The position numbers and the translations under genes are program-made. DNA of 64,000 nt, from contig JBGANQ010000008.1 of the NCBI GenBank assembly GCA_044222245.1, positions 1 to 64,000 of the forward strand, in the 5' to 3' direction. The notes under the pieces were generated by a model. It made no database searches and had not been told where the DNA came from. It saw only the letters and a program-made list of their open reading frames with translations. This document shows, one piece after another, positions 1 through 8,609 of this stretch. Source of the DNA: CALFML01 sp044222245 (GTDB taxonomy: Bacteria; Myxococcota_A; Polyangia; Palsa-1104; JAEUJZ01). Numbering within the stretch: position 1 is the stretch's first letter; each line of letters begins with the position of its first letter.

Positions 1-2
1 GG

Positions 3-1313
3 TCGGCCGCCCCCGCCGAGCCGCGCCCCGCCTCGGGGCATGCTGCCGAGCCGCGCCCCGGCTCGGGACGCGCCGCGCCGCTCGAGCCGCTGGCCATTGA
101 GCCAGAGCACGCGGCGTTCTTCGGCGCCGACGCCCGCGCCGTCCCCCCGCGCTCGGGCCGCGACGCCGCCCGCCGCGGCCCGCCTGGCAGCGGCGCTCGT
201 ACCCGGGCGAGCGGCCGCCGGCCGAGCGAGCGCGCCGGGCGCGGCGACGAGCCGGACTACGACCGCGAGGCCGCAGCGGACCACGCCGAGCCGCTGCCGC
301 GCCGCTCCCGCTTCGAGCCGTCGGCGAGCCAGTCGCAAGACGAAGAAGCATACGAAAGTCGCGACGAGCGCACCGCTCGCGAGGAGCGCACCGCCCGCGA
401 GGAGCGCACCGCTCGCGAGGAGCGCATGTCCCGCGAGGAGCGCCTGGCTCGGGATGAGCGCCACGAGCGCGGCGCCGCGCGACCCCTACGCCGCCACGAG
501 CGGCTGCGTCGCGGTGAGCCGAGCGCCGCCACACCCTTCCTGCGCCGCTACTGGGCCCCGCTGCTCGGCATCGGCGGGGCGGTGACCGTCGGGCTGCTCG
601 CCGGTCTTTTGTACACCCAGTGGACCAGCCACAGCCCCGGACCGCCGCCGCCGCCGCCGTCCATCGGCACCGCGCCGCCGCCGCCGGGACTGCCCACGCG
701 CTCTTTGACCAGCGGCCGCCCGGCGGTCCCGCTGGTGCGGCCGACGCAGCCGGGCCCGGCCAAGCGAGTGGGCCCCGAGCCGAGCGACGGCCGCGCCCCC
801 GAGCTCGCCCTCCCCGGCGGGCGCCCCGGTCAGCCGGCCCTCCTCGGTCCGGCCGCGCAGCTTGCCCCACTACCCGCTGGCACCCTGCCGGCCGCGCTGC
901 CTGTATGGGCGCCGGCGCAGCCGACACCGACGGCGGCGGCACCGTCTGCACCGGCGCCACCAGCTGCACCGGCACAAGCTGCACCGGCACAAGCTGCACC
1001 GGCACAAGCTGCACCGGCGGCCGCGGCCGTTCCGCCGCCGCCCGCCGCCGCGCCGCCGGCACCCGCGGCGGCCCCGCCCGCGGTCGCCGCCCCGCGTCCA
1101 AGCGGCGAGCCGGCCGCCCCGAGCAGCGCTGGCACCCCGGGCGCCCCCGAGAAGCCAGCGGCAGCGCCCGAAAAGAGCGCCACCGCAGACCGACCGGCCC
1201 CTGCGCCAGACAAGCCAGCAGACAAGCCAGCAGACAAGCCAGCAGACAAGCCAGCAGACAAACCCGACGAGTCCGACGAGACCAACACCGACCCCTATCA
1301 CCGCCTCCGCTGA
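3..1313 (+). CDS. Pro/Ala-rich single-pass membrane protein, 5'-truncated by window edge
   Basis: The frame is open from the left edge with no stop, so the true start lies outside the window; an internal ATG at 426 is unlikely to be the start because the same charged repeat runs across it. Order seen: a charged Arg/Glu-rich region with hexapeptide repeats of the type ERTARE (about 355-450), one transmembrane segment (about 549-614, Leu/Gly/Ala-rich), then a long Pro/Ala region with three APAQA units (about 956-1016) and four PADK units (about 1208-1260). The Arg-rich side before the membrane segment suggests a cytoplasmic N-part and a periplasmic Pro-rich C-part. It precedes two parvulin-type folding factors by 67 bp. 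Function not recognised; the tail looks like a spacer across the periplasm (inference). Confidence 0.6.
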   Translation, partial: SAAPAEPRPASGHAAEPRPGSGRAAPLEPLAIEPEHAAFFGADARAVPPRSGRDAARRGPPGSGARTRASGRRPSERAGRGDEPDYDREAAADHAEPLPRRSRFEPSASQSQDEEAYESRDERTAREERTAREERTAREERMSREERLARDERHERGAARPLRRHERLRRGEPSAATPFLRRYWAPLLGIGGAVTVGLLAGLLYTQWTSHSPGPPPPPPSIGTAPPPPGLPTRSLTSGRPAVPLVRPTQPGPAKRVGPEPSDGRAPELALPGGRPGQPALLGPAAQLAPLPAGTLPAALPVWAPAQPTPTAAAPSAPAPPAAPAQAAPAQAAPAQAAPAAAAVPPPPAAAPPAPAAAPPAVAAPRPSGEPAAPSSAGTPGAPEKPAAAPEKSATADRPAPAPDKPADKPADKPADKPADKPDESDETNTDPYHRLR

Positions 1314-1380
1314 GCGTGTCCGCCGGCTCCGGCGCGCGCAGATGCTTGCATGCCTGGGGTCGCTGGAGTATTGCTACCGC

Positions 1381-2451
1381 ATGGTAAATAACCGCTGCCG
1401 CGTCCCTGGGGCCGACTCGCCCTGGCTGCTTGTCGGCCTGCTCGCGGCGGTCAGCCTCGGGCTCGGGTGCCGCGATCTCGCCGCCAAGCGGGTCCCCAAG
1501 AAGGACGCGGTGCTCGCCCAGGTCGACGATGTGGCGATCACCGTCTCGGAGTTCGAGGAGCGCATCAACAGCCAGTCGCCGTACGTGCGGGCGCGCTACG
1601 CTTCGCTCGATCACAAAAAAGAGTTCCTCGACAACCTGGTCAAGTTCGAGGTGCTCGCCGCCGAGGCGCGCCGCCAGGGCCTGGACAAGGACCCCGAGGT
1701 CGTGCGGGCGATGAAGCAGGTGATGATCCAGAAGCTGCTCAAGCAGCAGATCGACCGCCTCAAGGCCGAGGACATCCCCGACGCCGACGTCCAGGCCTAC
1801 TTCGACGGCCACCAGGAAGAGTACAACCGCCCGCCCGAGATCCGCGTCAGCATGATCCTTGTGCCCGACGAGGCGACCGCCAACAAGGTGCTCGCCGACC
1901 CGCGCTGCAAGGGGCTGGAGAACGCCGGCTTCCGCGAGCTTGTCACCCTGTACAGCACCGACCAAGAGACCAAAGAGCGCGGCGGCGACCTGCGCTTCTT
2001 CGACGCCCAGAACCGCGAGCTGCCGGCGGAGCTAGTGAGCGCCGCCTTCAAGCTCGCCAACATCGGCGACACCAGCCCTGCGATCAAGCTGCAGCGCGGC
2101 TACGCCGTGCTCAAGCTGACCGGGCAGCGCCGCGCCCTGACCCGCACCCTGCCCGAGGTCAGCCAGCAGATCCGCGCCAAGCTGTTCCGCGAGCGCCGGC
2201 AGAAGCTGATGGACGACTACGAGCAGTCGGTGCGCAAGAAGCTCAAGATCGCCGTGAACGACGCCCAGCTGAGCCAGGTGCGGGTCGATCTCTCAAGCTC
2301 GGTCGGCGCCCCCGACGAGCTGCGACCGCAGAAGGGCACCGGCAGCTACCACCCCATCGGCCAAGACGCGCCGCAGGCCTCCCCCGCGCGCCCGAGCGGC
2401 GCGGCCAGCCCGCCCGGCCCGAGCCCGGTCGTCACCCCGGCAACCCCCTAA
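1381..2451 (+). CDS. Parvulin-type (PpiC) peptidyl-prolyl isomerase, probable lipoprotein
   Basis: Protein of 356 residues. The ATG at 1381 gives a hydrophobic signal followed by Cys30 in a weak lipobox (GLGC), so it is probably lipid-anchored. Residues about 35-140 form a helical SurA/PrsA-like chaperone region (SEFEERIN, YASLDHKKEFLDNLVKFEVL). Residues about 142-250 form one rotamase domain (RVSMILVPDEATANKV, then ERGGDLRFFD and a GYAVLKL strand). The tail is Pro/Ala-rich. Enzymes of this family isomerise X-Pro bonds and hold unfolded outer-membrane or secreted clients. It is 18 bp upstream of a SurA homologue, so the pair probably forms an operon for envelope protein folding. Longer upstream starts exist in the frame but would overlap the previous gene. 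Confidence 0.85.
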   Translation: MVNNRCRVPGADSPWLLVGLLAAVSLGLGCRDLAAKRVPKKDAVLAQVDDVAITVSEFEERINSQSPYVRARYASLDHKKEFLDNLVKFEVLAAEARRQGLDKDPEVVRAMKQVMIQKLLKQQIDRLKAEDIPDADVQAYFDGHQEEYNRPPEIRVSMILVPDEATANKVLADPRCKGLENAGFRELVTLYSTDQETKERGGDLRFFDAQNRELPAELVSAAFKLANIGDTSPAIKLQRGYAVLKLTGQRRALTRTLPEVSQQIRAKLFRERRQKLMDDYEQSVRKKLKIAVNDAQLSQVRVDLSSSVGAPDELRPQKGTGSYHPIGQDAPQASPARPSGAASPPGPSPVVTPATP

Positions 2452-2469
2452 CCGGAGCCAGATCCAACC

Positions 2470-3474
2470 ATGCGACCCCGGACCCGCCTCTGCCGCTTGC
2501 TGCTTGCCGGTGTGACCCTTGGGAGCGCCGTGGTGCTCCCGCCGCTGCCGGCGGCCCACGCGGCCACCGTCATCGATCGCATCGTCGCGGTGGTAAATGA
2601 CGACATCATCCTGGAGTCCGAGGTGAACCAGGCGGCGGTGCTCAGCATGCGCGCCGAGCTTGGCGAGCTCGATCTGGAGTCGGCCGAGGGCCAGCGCAAG
2701 TTCGAGGCCCACCGGCGCAAGACGCTCGACACCCTGGTTGACAAGCAGCTTATCACCCAGCAGGCCCGCGAGCTGAAGATCTACGTCGCCGAAGACGAGA
2801 TGCGGCGCGCCCTGGAGGACGTGAAAAAGAGCAACAACCTCACCGACTTCCAGTTCGCCGAGGCGCTCAAGCAGCAGGGCTTCACCCTGGACAGCTATCG
2901 CAAGACGCTGCGCCAGCAGCTCCTGGAGCTCAAGGTCATAAACCAGACTGTCCGCAGCCGCATCTCGGTCGGCGATGACGAGGTGCGCGCCTTCTACGCC
3001 CAGACGGTGCGCCAGGCGACCGGCGATCAGCTGCAGGTGCACATCCTGCAGATCCTGGTCCCGGTGGCGACAAACGCCAGCGAAGCGGTCGCCAACGACA
3101 AGCGGCGCCTGGCCGGCAAGCTGGTCGAGCAGCTGCGCAGCGGGGCCGACTTCGCGACCCTGGCCCAGCAGGCGGTCAGTGAAGGGGCAGCCAAGGGCGG
3201 CGGCGACATGGGCTGGGTGGCGCGCGGCGACCTGCCCGAGGAGCTGCGCGACACCGTGGCGAGCATGGACCCGGGCGATCTGCGCGGTCCGGTGCGCTCC
3301 GAGCGCGGCTTCCACATCCTGCAGCTTGTGGAGAAGAAGAACGCCGAGGTGCGCACCTTCGACGAGGTCAAAGAGAACCTCCGCCGCCAGCTCTACGACC
3401 AGCAGGTGGAAAAAGGAATCCAGAGCTGGACCAAGGAGCTGCGCCGCAAGGCCCACATCGACAACCGCCTGTAG
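2470..3474 (+). CDS. surA: SurA-like periplasmic chaperone/peptidyl-prolyl isomerase
   Basis: Protein of 334 residues with a Sec signal peptide (Arg-rich n-region, Leu/Val core, cleavage near AHA-A at about 32). The mature N-terminus (IDRIVAVVNDDIILESEV) is the classic SurA start, followed by the helical chaperone domain to about 170 (TLDTLVDKQLITQQA). One parvulin domain follows (about 180-275) with GGDMGWV and GFHILQLVEKK strands. E. coli SurA has two parvulin domains and about 428 residues; this one has a single domain, as is common outside Gammaproteobacteria. It would chaperone outer-membrane proteins, such as the porin-like product encoded at 8656. Directly downstream of the PpiC lipoprotein, same strand. 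Confidence 0.88.
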   Translation: MRPRTRLCRLLLAGVTLGSAVVLPPLPAAHAATVIDRIVAVVNDDIILESEVNQAAVLSMRAELGELDLESAEGQRKFEAHRRKTLDTLVDKQLITQQARELKIYVAEDEMRRALEDVKKSNNLTDFQFAEALKQQGFTLDSYRKTLRQQLLELKVINQTVRSRISVGDDEVRAFYAQTVRQATGDQLQVHILQILVPVATNASEAVANDKRRLAGKLVEQLRSGADFATLAQQAVSEGAAKGGGDMGWVARGDLPEELRDTVASMDPGDLRGPVRSERGFHILQLVEKKNAEVRTFDEVKENLRRQLYDQQVEKGIQSWTKELRRKAHIDNRL

Positions 3475-3537
3475 GCCGCCCCCCAGGCGCCTCGCGCCGC
3501 CCGGCCGGCGCGCCGCTGCCTGCGCTAGAATAGCCCC

Positions 3538-4176
3538 ATGATTGAGTGGCTGTTTATCTCTGGCGACTATCCTCCGGATCTGAACCGGCGCCTTGCCCAG
3601 GTCTGGCGCGGCACTGCCTGGGTGTCGGTGCTGCGGCTTACTGCCAAAGCGCGGCCGTGCACGGTCATCGAGCCCGAGGCCGTCACCGCCCTGCCCCGGC
3701 CGCGCTGGCCCGAGGTGCTGGCCGACTGGGCGGAGATCTACGAGGAGCCGCTGTTCCCCTCGCCCCTTCTGCCGGTCGCCGCCGCCGCGCTGTCCGAGAC
3801 CGGCGCCGAGACCCTGGCGCTGTTCGCCGACCTCGGTCACCCGCGCGGCGCCCGCAGCGGCATCGCCTGGTACCACAAGGGCGCCCTCACCGAGCTCGAA
3901 CAGGTGGGCACCGCCGCTGTCGCCTGGCAGCCCGGGCAGCCGCTGTCGCGCCCGCGGGTGCACGACGCCCGCGCGCAGCTCGCTGCGCTGGGTCGCTCGC
4001 TCGCCGACACGCCGCGCGACGCCGGACTCTACGAGCGGGTCGAGTCGAGCCGCGCCGCCACCGCCGAGTCGATCCTCGCCCGGGCCCTGCTGCGCCTGAC
4101 CGCCGCCGATCCGCCGCCAGTAAGCGAGCTTGCCGAGGTCCTGCACCGCGGCGGCCGCTCGCGCATCACTCTGTAG
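3538..4176 (+). CDS. Hypothetical protein
   Basis: Protein of 212 residues, 63 bp after surA on the same strand, no signal peptide or membrane segment. It starts MIEWLFISGDYPPDL and is rich in Ala, Leu and Pro with regular acidic and Arg residues, consistent with a soluble cytoplasmic protein. Codon use matches its neighbours, with G/C at most third positions, which supports it against overlapping frames. I do not recognise a family. Its position suggests co-transcription with surA, but a role in protein folding cannot be inferred from sequence alone. Confidence 0.6.
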   Translation: MIEWLFISGDYPPDLNRRLAQVWRGTAWVSVLRLTAKARPCTVIEPEAVTALPRPRWPEVLADWAEIYEEPLFPSPLLPVAAAALSETGAETLALFADLGHPRGARSGIAWYHKGALTELEQVGTAAVAWQPGQPLSRPRVHDARAQLAALGRSLADTPRDAGLYERVESSRAATAESILARALLRLTAADPPPVSELAEVLHRGGRSRITL

Positions 4177-4285
4177 TCTCTCCCGCGCTCACTCCCTTGC
4201 ACTTGTCGCGACTCCGCTGACCATCCTCAGCGGGAATTATGACTCCTTCCGTTTAGCATACACGCGCGTACTTCCCTCTGCGCGA

Positions 4286-4345
4286 GCTGCCAGTACCTCG
4301 CCAGTACCTCGCCAGTACTATGGTGTGGGCTGCCGTACTGGCAGC
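4286..4345. repeat. Inverted repeat with three CCAGTAC copies
   Basis: GCTGCCAGTAC (4286-4296) is perfectly inverted at 4335-4345 (GTACTGGCAGC), 11 bp per arm with 38 bp between. Two more direct CCAGTAC copies sit inside (4301-4307 and 4312-4318), the first two separated by CTCG. As RNA this would form a strong stem; as DNA it could be a multi-site operator. Nothing ties it to a particular regulator. Confidence 0.55.
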
Positions 4346-4917
4346 GCCCAGGGCCGCCTACTGGCACCCGCGCCAGCGACGGCTGCGGACCTCCGGTGGG
4401 CTGAGGTCGCCGGTGAAAATTCCAAGGTCCTACTGCGCGGTTGGCAGCGCTCCTGGCCTGACCTGGCACTACCTTTCCCGAAGCAAAGTACGTTCACTCT
4501 GACGTCACCACTTGCTGACTCTGGCGGATACCTGTGGCATAAGTCCGCGTATCTCCCGACCTCGCGCGAGCCCGATCTTTGACCCATTTCGGCAGTAGCA
4601 GTCAGCTCGGTTGTTTTTTATAATCTGTCGTGCTCGCAGAAAGCCGCCGATCGCTTGACTCCTATGGCGGGGGAAGAGCGGAGTGAAAGCGGCCAGAAGT
4701 CCAGGGGAATCGGGGAGCGGGGCGGGCGCGAGCCGCACGGGAAGAGGCGGCCGGGCAAGTTCAGATCGCCAAGGCTTCGCAGTTAGTGAAGTAGTTAGAA
4801 GGTTGGATGCCTACGCCCTTGAGCCTTCGCTACCTGGACCCGGCTTTTTCCCAGTGGGGAGTGGTGAGTGGTGAGCACGCAACAAGGAGCTTCTGACCGA
4901 CGGGAACGCACACCGTA

Positions 4918-4948
4918 TTGACTTGGTCAGGGACTTGATGGCTAATAA
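4918..4948 (+). promoter_or_regulatory. Possible sigma70-type promoter upstream of the Crp/Fnr gene
   Basis: TTGACT at 4918-4923 and TAATAA at 4943-4948 with a 19-bp spacer, in a locally A/T-rich patch of a G/C-rich region. It would give a leader of about 310 nt containing the hairpin at 5184-5210. The spacer is longer than optimal and deltaproteobacterial promoters are poorly predicted by consensus. Confidence 0.25.
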
Positions 4949-5183
4949 AATGGGACCGCGATTACTGTGCCTGAGGGGGGAGACATCTAGTGGGCTCTGG
5001 ACAATGGTTGCTCGGAACCCGGTGTGTGGGGAAAGTTCAATGTCGGCAGTGGGCTGACTCGCAGCGAAGACGGTTTTGCAAGGTATGCGACGCGAAGAAG
5101 TTAATGAATAAGGCACCAGCTGGCTGCGCCGGCGGGTGCGGGGATGAGAGAGCCCTACTTCCTCTCTTTTAGCCTCTCGCAGG

Positions 5184-5210
5184 TCCCACGGCATCGGGAA
5201 GCTCGTGGGA
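5184..5210 (+). promoter_or_regulatory. Leader hairpin ahead of the Crp/Fnr gene
   Basis: TCCCACG (5184-5190) pairs perfectly with CGTGGGA (5204-5210) around a 13-nt loop, ending 56 nt before the start codon at 5267. There is no T-run after it, so it is not a standard terminator. It could stabilise the leader or be a palindromic site. Confidence 0.35.
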
Positions 5211-5266
5211 TTTGGCAGCACCCGGGAAGAGGCATTCGCCATGAATGGCACTAGCAGGAGCACTCA

Positions 5267-5956
5267 ATGGATGGGCTGAGTTCAGTCTCTATATTCCAGA
5301 AGTTGAACCAGGCCGAGCTGGAGCAGCTCGCTAAGATCGTGGTTCAGGAGAAGTTTCCCGCCGACAAGGCAGTGTTTTTCGAGGGAGACCGCTCCAACGT
5401 CCTTTACATCGTCCGCTCGGGCTCGGTGCGCGTGTACCAGACCTCGCTGGAGGGTAAAGAGAAGACGATCAACACCCTGGGCCCCGGCGCCTTCTTCGGC
5501 GAGATGGCGATGCTCGACGGCCAGCCGCGGCAGGCCGGCGTCACCGCCAACGAAGAGACGGTCCTTCTCGGCATCGGCCAGCAGGAGTTCCGCGCCCTGT
5601 GCAACCGCATCCCCGAGGTGCTGTGGAAGGTCCTGGAGTCGCTGTGCGACCGCATCCGCAAGATGGATGAAGAAATTCTCGACATGTCGTTCCGCGACGT
5701 ACCCTACCGCGTGATGCGCACGCTGGTGCGGCTGTCCAAGGAGCACGGCGAGCAGCGCCTCGACGGTCTGCGCATCAACATCAAGCTCACCCCGCAGATC
5801 CTCGCCGGAATGATCGGCGCCAACGTCGAGCGCGTCTCGGGCGTCCTCACCAAGCTGCAAGAAGATAAGGTCCTGCGCCGAGAGGGAGAATATCTCCTGA
5901 TCACTGACGCGCGCGGGTTTGAGAAGTCTCTGGAATATGAAAAGGATTGGGCATGA
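5267..5956 (+). CDS. Crp/Fnr-family transcription regulator
   Basis: Protein of 229 residues. N-terminal cyclic-nucleotide-binding fold (about 10-125) with the phosphate-binding-cassette pattern FGEMAMLDGQPRQAGVTA, which keeps the Glu and Arg used for cyclic nucleotide binding; dimerisation helix about 125-145; C-terminal winged helix (LTPQILAGMIGANVERVSGVLTKL) typical of HTH_Crp. There is no N-terminal Cys cluster of the Fnr type, so cNMP sensing is more likely than Fe-S oxygen sensing. The stop overlaps the start of the next gene, so the two are co-translated. It is the probable local regulator of the redox/envelope cluster to 15 kb (inference). Start chosen at the first ATG with a normal family N-terminus. 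Confidence 0.85.
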   Translation: MDGLSSVSIFQKLNQAELEQLAKIVVQEKFPADKAVFFEGDRSNVLYIVRSGSVRVYQTSLEGKEKTINTLGPGAFFGEMAMLDGQPRQAGVTANEETVLLGIGQQEFRALCNRIPEVLWKVLESLCDRIRKMDEEILDMSFRDVPYRVMRTLVRLSKEHGEQRLDGLRINIKLTPQILAGMIGANVERVSGVLTKLQEDKVLRREGEYLLITDARGFEKSLEYEKDWA

Positions 5957-7170
5957 AACGCCGAACTTCAGCATTGGTAGGTACGCTGCTGCTGCTCGGA
6001 TCAGCAGTAGCGTATGCCCACGAGCGATTTATCAAGCACGACCTGAAGCACCCCCTGGACCCTCACTTTTTCATCCAGGGGCCGGTCGGATTTTTAGGAG
6101 TCAATCCGAATATCTGGCGCGTGGCGATAAACCTTGGCGTCATCCTGGCCGCCTTCTTCGTCATCTGGTTCTTCCGCCAGCCGATCACCGAGGCAGTGCT
6201 GTTCCGCCTGCTCGGCATGCTGCGCGGCAAGGCGCAGAGCACCCTGCACGGCCTGGCCTGCTTCCTCACCGATCGCCCGGTGCGCAGGCGCTGGTTTGCC
6301 ACCGTGGGCGAGTGGGTGGTGCTGCTGTTTATGCGCAGCCCCGGCCTGGTGCTCATGTACTCGGCCTCCAATGACTCGCTGGTCATGCCCAGCTTCCCCC
6401 TGGACCCGACCTCGGCCTCATTTTTCAAGTTCGCCCAGGTCGGCCTGGCGCTGCTCATCCTGACGCAGACGCTGCTGCCGCTGTGCGGGGCGCTCATCCT
6501 CGGCACCTATATCTATCTCAACCGCTGGGGCGTCATGGTCGCCGTCGACGCCATGCCCGTCGTCTCGGTGGCGGTGATCTACCTGGCCTCGCCGTGGAGC
6601 TCGCACAAGGTGGCGATCACCGGCGTCACCAAGGCGCAGATGGTCTGGCTGCGCCGGGTGCTCGGCTTCGGCTTTTTCATGCTCGGCTGGTTCAAGATCT
6701 ACAACCACAACCTCACCGCCGGCGTCGCCGACAACTACCCGTCGTCGCTCAACGACCCGCTGCTCGGCCTGTTCACGATCGGCACCGACCTTGTCCACTA
6801 CCGCCGCGAGTGCTGGATCATCTCGTTCGCCATGGCCGAGATCATGTCCGGCTTCCTGGTCATGATCGGCGTGTTCAACCGCGTGCAGTGCTCGCTGATG
6901 GCCTTCACGTTCATCAAGCTGATGGTGGTGGACTTCGGCTGGGAGGAGATCCCGCACATCTACCCGATCGGCGGCATGCTGACGGTCATCTTCTCGAACC
7001 GGCTGTCGAGCGAGTTTGAGCCGCTGGAGAAAATCGAAGACCGCCTGGCGCGTCAGGGCAAGACCGCCTTGCGCTACATCTTTGTCTTCGGGTTCTCGCT
7101 AGGACTGGCGGGACTTTTGCTGTTTCCGCCGCTGTATGTCCTCAGCTTCTTTAACCGATATGGTCTGTAG
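5953..7170 (+). CDS. Multi-pass inner-membrane protein, DoxX-like
   Basis: Protein of about 405 residues. The ATG at 5953 overlaps the preceding stop (ATGA-type overlap); an ATG at 5947 is also possible. A signal-like first helix ends at AYA, followed by a His-rich stretch (HERFIKHDLKHPLDPHFF). I count about eight hydrophobic segments, including IWRVAINLGVILAAFFVIWF and WIISFAMAEIMSGFLVMIGV. The layout resembles DoxX/DoxD-type quinol-linked membrane proteins, but this is an impression and the family is uncertain. Its place between a cNMP regulator and a metal-binding protein, with di-heme and NDH-2 genes downstream, fits a role in respiratory electron transfer or stress (inference). Confidence 0.6.
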   Translation: MKRRTSALVGTLLLLGSAVAYAHERFIKHDLKHPLDPHFFIQGPVGFLGVNPNIWRVAINLGVILAAFFVIWFFRQPITEAVLFRLLGMLRGKAQSTLHGLACFLTDRPVRRRWFATVGEWVVLLFMRSPGLVLMYSASNDSLVMPSFPLDPTSASFFKFAQVGLALLILTQTLLPLCGALILGTYIYLNRWGVMVAVDAMPVVSVAVIYLASPWSSHKVAITGVTKAQMVWLRRVLGFGFFMLGWFKIYNHNLTAGVADNYPSSLNDPLLGLFTIGTDLVHYRRECWIISFAMAEIMSGFLVMIGVFNRVQCSLMAFTFIKLMVVDFGWEEIPHIYPIGGMLTVIFSNRLSSEFEPLEKIEDRLARQGKTALRYIFVFGFSLGLAGLLLFPPLYVLSFFNRYGL

Positions 7171-7208
7171 CGGGGCCAGAGCGACCTGCAGCTGACCCAA
7201 TGATAACC

Positions 7209-7272
7209 GGGCCGCGCCTGGCTGCGGCCCAAGGACTACCTGGCGGAAGCTCCGTCGGCCTTACCGACGGAG
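7209..7272 (+). promoter_or_regulatory. Two consecutive hairpins in the intergenic region
   Basis: First stem GGGCCGC/GCGGCCC (7209-7215 with 7224-7230, 8-nt loop). Second stem CTCCGTCGG/CCGACGGAG (7250-7258 with 7264-7272, 5-nt loop), perfect over 9 bp. Neither is followed by a T-run. They could be a weak terminator, an mRNA processing or stabilising element, or protein-binding palindromes between the DoxX-like gene and the metal-binding gene. Confidence 0.45.
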
Positions 7273-7317
7273 TAGGACCCTCAGCTCCTACAGATCCGCA
7301 CCCGATGAGGTTTTAGT

Positions 7318-8571
7318 ATGCCGATCATGAAGTTCAGCAATACGGGGCAGGTGGTTGCCCTGGCGCTCGCCTGGACCGCTGCAATGGTCTATGTCGACTA
7401 CAAGAAAAACCCGCGGCCGCTGCGCGAGATGTACCAGGGCTCCAAGCGCACCCAGGCTGATGCGAACATCTCCACGCCGCACGTCAGCCTGAAGATGAAC
7501 CACCTGTGCTGCAGCGGCTGCCTCGATGACGTCAAGGTCGCCCTCAAGGACCTGCCGTGGGTCGGGACGATCTCGATCCCCGATGAGGCGAGCCTGCCGG
7601 ATCAGTCCAACACCCAGGAGAAGGACACCTACGCCGGCTATGTCGACGTAACCGTCAAGGACCTCAAGACCCTGGACTTTGTCGAGCTGAATCAGAAGCT
7701 GCGCGCCACCGGCCTCACCGCGGAGCACATCAAGTTCAGCGGCGTCAAGGAGTACCGGCTGGACGCCTATCTGAAGCACATCTGCTGCCAGGTCTGCTCC
7801 AAGGCCCTGGAGAAGGGTCTGTTCGTCAAGGGAATTCGCGCCACCGGCCCGCTGCAGTGGCTGGATAACGCCGCGGTCAGCAAGGAGCATCACTCGGTGC
7901 TCGTCGCCCCGCGCCCCGGCCGCGAGGCCGACGTCACCGAGCTGTTCGAGGCCCTGGACCGCCTGGGCTTCGCGCCGTCCACGCTGAAGATCGCCCTGCC
8001 CGCCGACGCCATGCAGGTGACGATGGTCGCCAAGGCCGGGACCCCTGAGCAGCCGGCGGCGGGTACTCCGGCGGCGGGCACTCCGGCCGCGGGCACTCCG
8101 GCCGCGGGCACTCCGGCCGCGGGCACTCCGGCCGCGGGCACTCCGGCCGCGGGCACTCCGGCCGCGGGCACTCCGGCCGCGGGCACTCCGGCCGCTCCGG
8201 CTGCTGGTCCGGCTTCGGCGACGATCGAAGGAACTGAGGTCAAGCTCAGCCAGCCCCTGCGCTACACCGCCGGGGAGATCAAGCTGACCGAGCCGTCGGC
8301 AGCGGTGCTGCAGGCGCTGGTCAAGGCAGTACAGGCGGACCCCACGATCACCGAGCTGATCCTGAAGGTCGGTGCCAGCGGCGAGAAGAAGGCGGTCAAG
8401 AAGCTGGCGACCGAGCGCGCTGGTGAGCTGAAAAAAGAGCTCATCGCCGCCGGTCTGCCGCACAAGGCATTCAAGGTCCACGCCCACCACGAGCCGGGCG
8501 AGGACCAGGTCCTGGAAGTCACGGTCAGCCGGAAGAAGCACCACGAAAAAGTGGAAGAAGACTCGCAGTAG
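7318..8571 (+). CDS. Membrane-anchored protein with two CCxxC metal-binding domains, tandem-repeat linker and OmpA-like C-domain
   Basis: Protein of 417 residues, start ATG 7318 with GAGG 8 nt upstream. One N-terminal membrane anchor (about 9-23). Two heavy-metal-associated-like domains: the first with NHLCCSGCLDDV (about 61-72), the second with KHICCQVCSKAL (about 153-164); both keep the CxxC metal pair with an extra preceding Cys. Next comes a low-complexity linker of nine exact-length AAGTP units. The last 110 residues (VKLSQPLRYTAGEIKL, later TERAGELKKELIAAGL) resemble a diverged OmpA-type domain, though the usual Asp/Arg peptidoglycan contacts are not clear. Likely a periplasmic soft-metal or thiol-binding protein reaching towards the cell wall (inference). 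Confidence 0.65.
   Translation: MPIMKFSNTGQVVALALAWTAAMVYVDYKKNPRPLREMYQGSKRTQADANISTPHVSLKMNHLCCSGCLDDVKVALKDLPWVGTISIPDEASLPDQSNTQEKDTYAGYVDVTVKDLKTLDFVELNQKLRATGLTAEHIKFSGVKEYRLDAYLKHICCQVCSKALEKGLFVKGIRATGPLQWLDNAAVSKEHHSVLVAPRPGREADVTELFEALDRLGFAPSTLKIALPADAMQVTMVAKAGTPEQPAAGTPAAGTPAAGTPAAGTPAAGTPAAGTPAAGTPAAGTPAAGTPAAPAAGPASATIEGTEVKLSQPLRYTAGEIKLTEPSAAVLQALVKAVQADPTITELILKVGASGEKKAVKKLATERAGELKKELIAAGLPHKAFKVHAHHEPGEDQVLEVTVSRKKHHEKVEEDSQ
8056..8190 (+). repeat. Nine tandem 15-bp coding repeats (AAGTP)
   Basis: Units of GCCGCGGGCACTCCG run in frame from 8056 to 8190; the first two units differ from the consensus (GCGGCGGGT and GCGGCGGGC starts) and the last seven are identical at the nucleotide level. 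That identity indicates recent expansion and a length-variable linker. Unit length 15 bp keeps the frame on gain or loss. Confidence 0.9.
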
Positions 8572-8609
8572 CCGCTGAGCGATCAGACGGACCGCACACA
8601 ACTCTACGC

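Larger units (their letters stand above)
4177..5266. other. Long stretch without a convincing gene (about 1.1 kb)
   Basis: No frame shows family resemblance or the third-position G/C bias of the neighbours. G+C is lower than around it in places (4600-4630, 4800-4950). It contains the inverted repeat at 4286-4345, a perfect TATAAT at 4619-4624, a TTGACT...TAATAA promoter-like pair at 4918-4948 and a leader hairpin at 5184-5210. A 61-codon frame at 4990-5172 has CVGKVQC and CKVC, but looks accidental. It may be a long leader or an unannotated non-coding RNA locus ahead of the Crp/Fnr gene. No rnpB, tmRNA, 6S or SRP signature was recognised. Confidence 0.45.

Noticed and set aside
2293..4146. 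617-codon minus-strand frame opposite the parvulin and surA genes
   Set aside because: It is antisense to genes with clear family motifs and its residues are biased by the G/C-rich third positions of those genes.
4990..5172. Small Cys-containing frame resembling a zinc ribbon
   Set aside because: Cys spacing is irregular, codon bias is absent and no ribosome site is seen.
8056..8190. Regular repeat as a possible CRISPR array
   Set aside because: Units are directly tandem without spacers and in frame in a protein.
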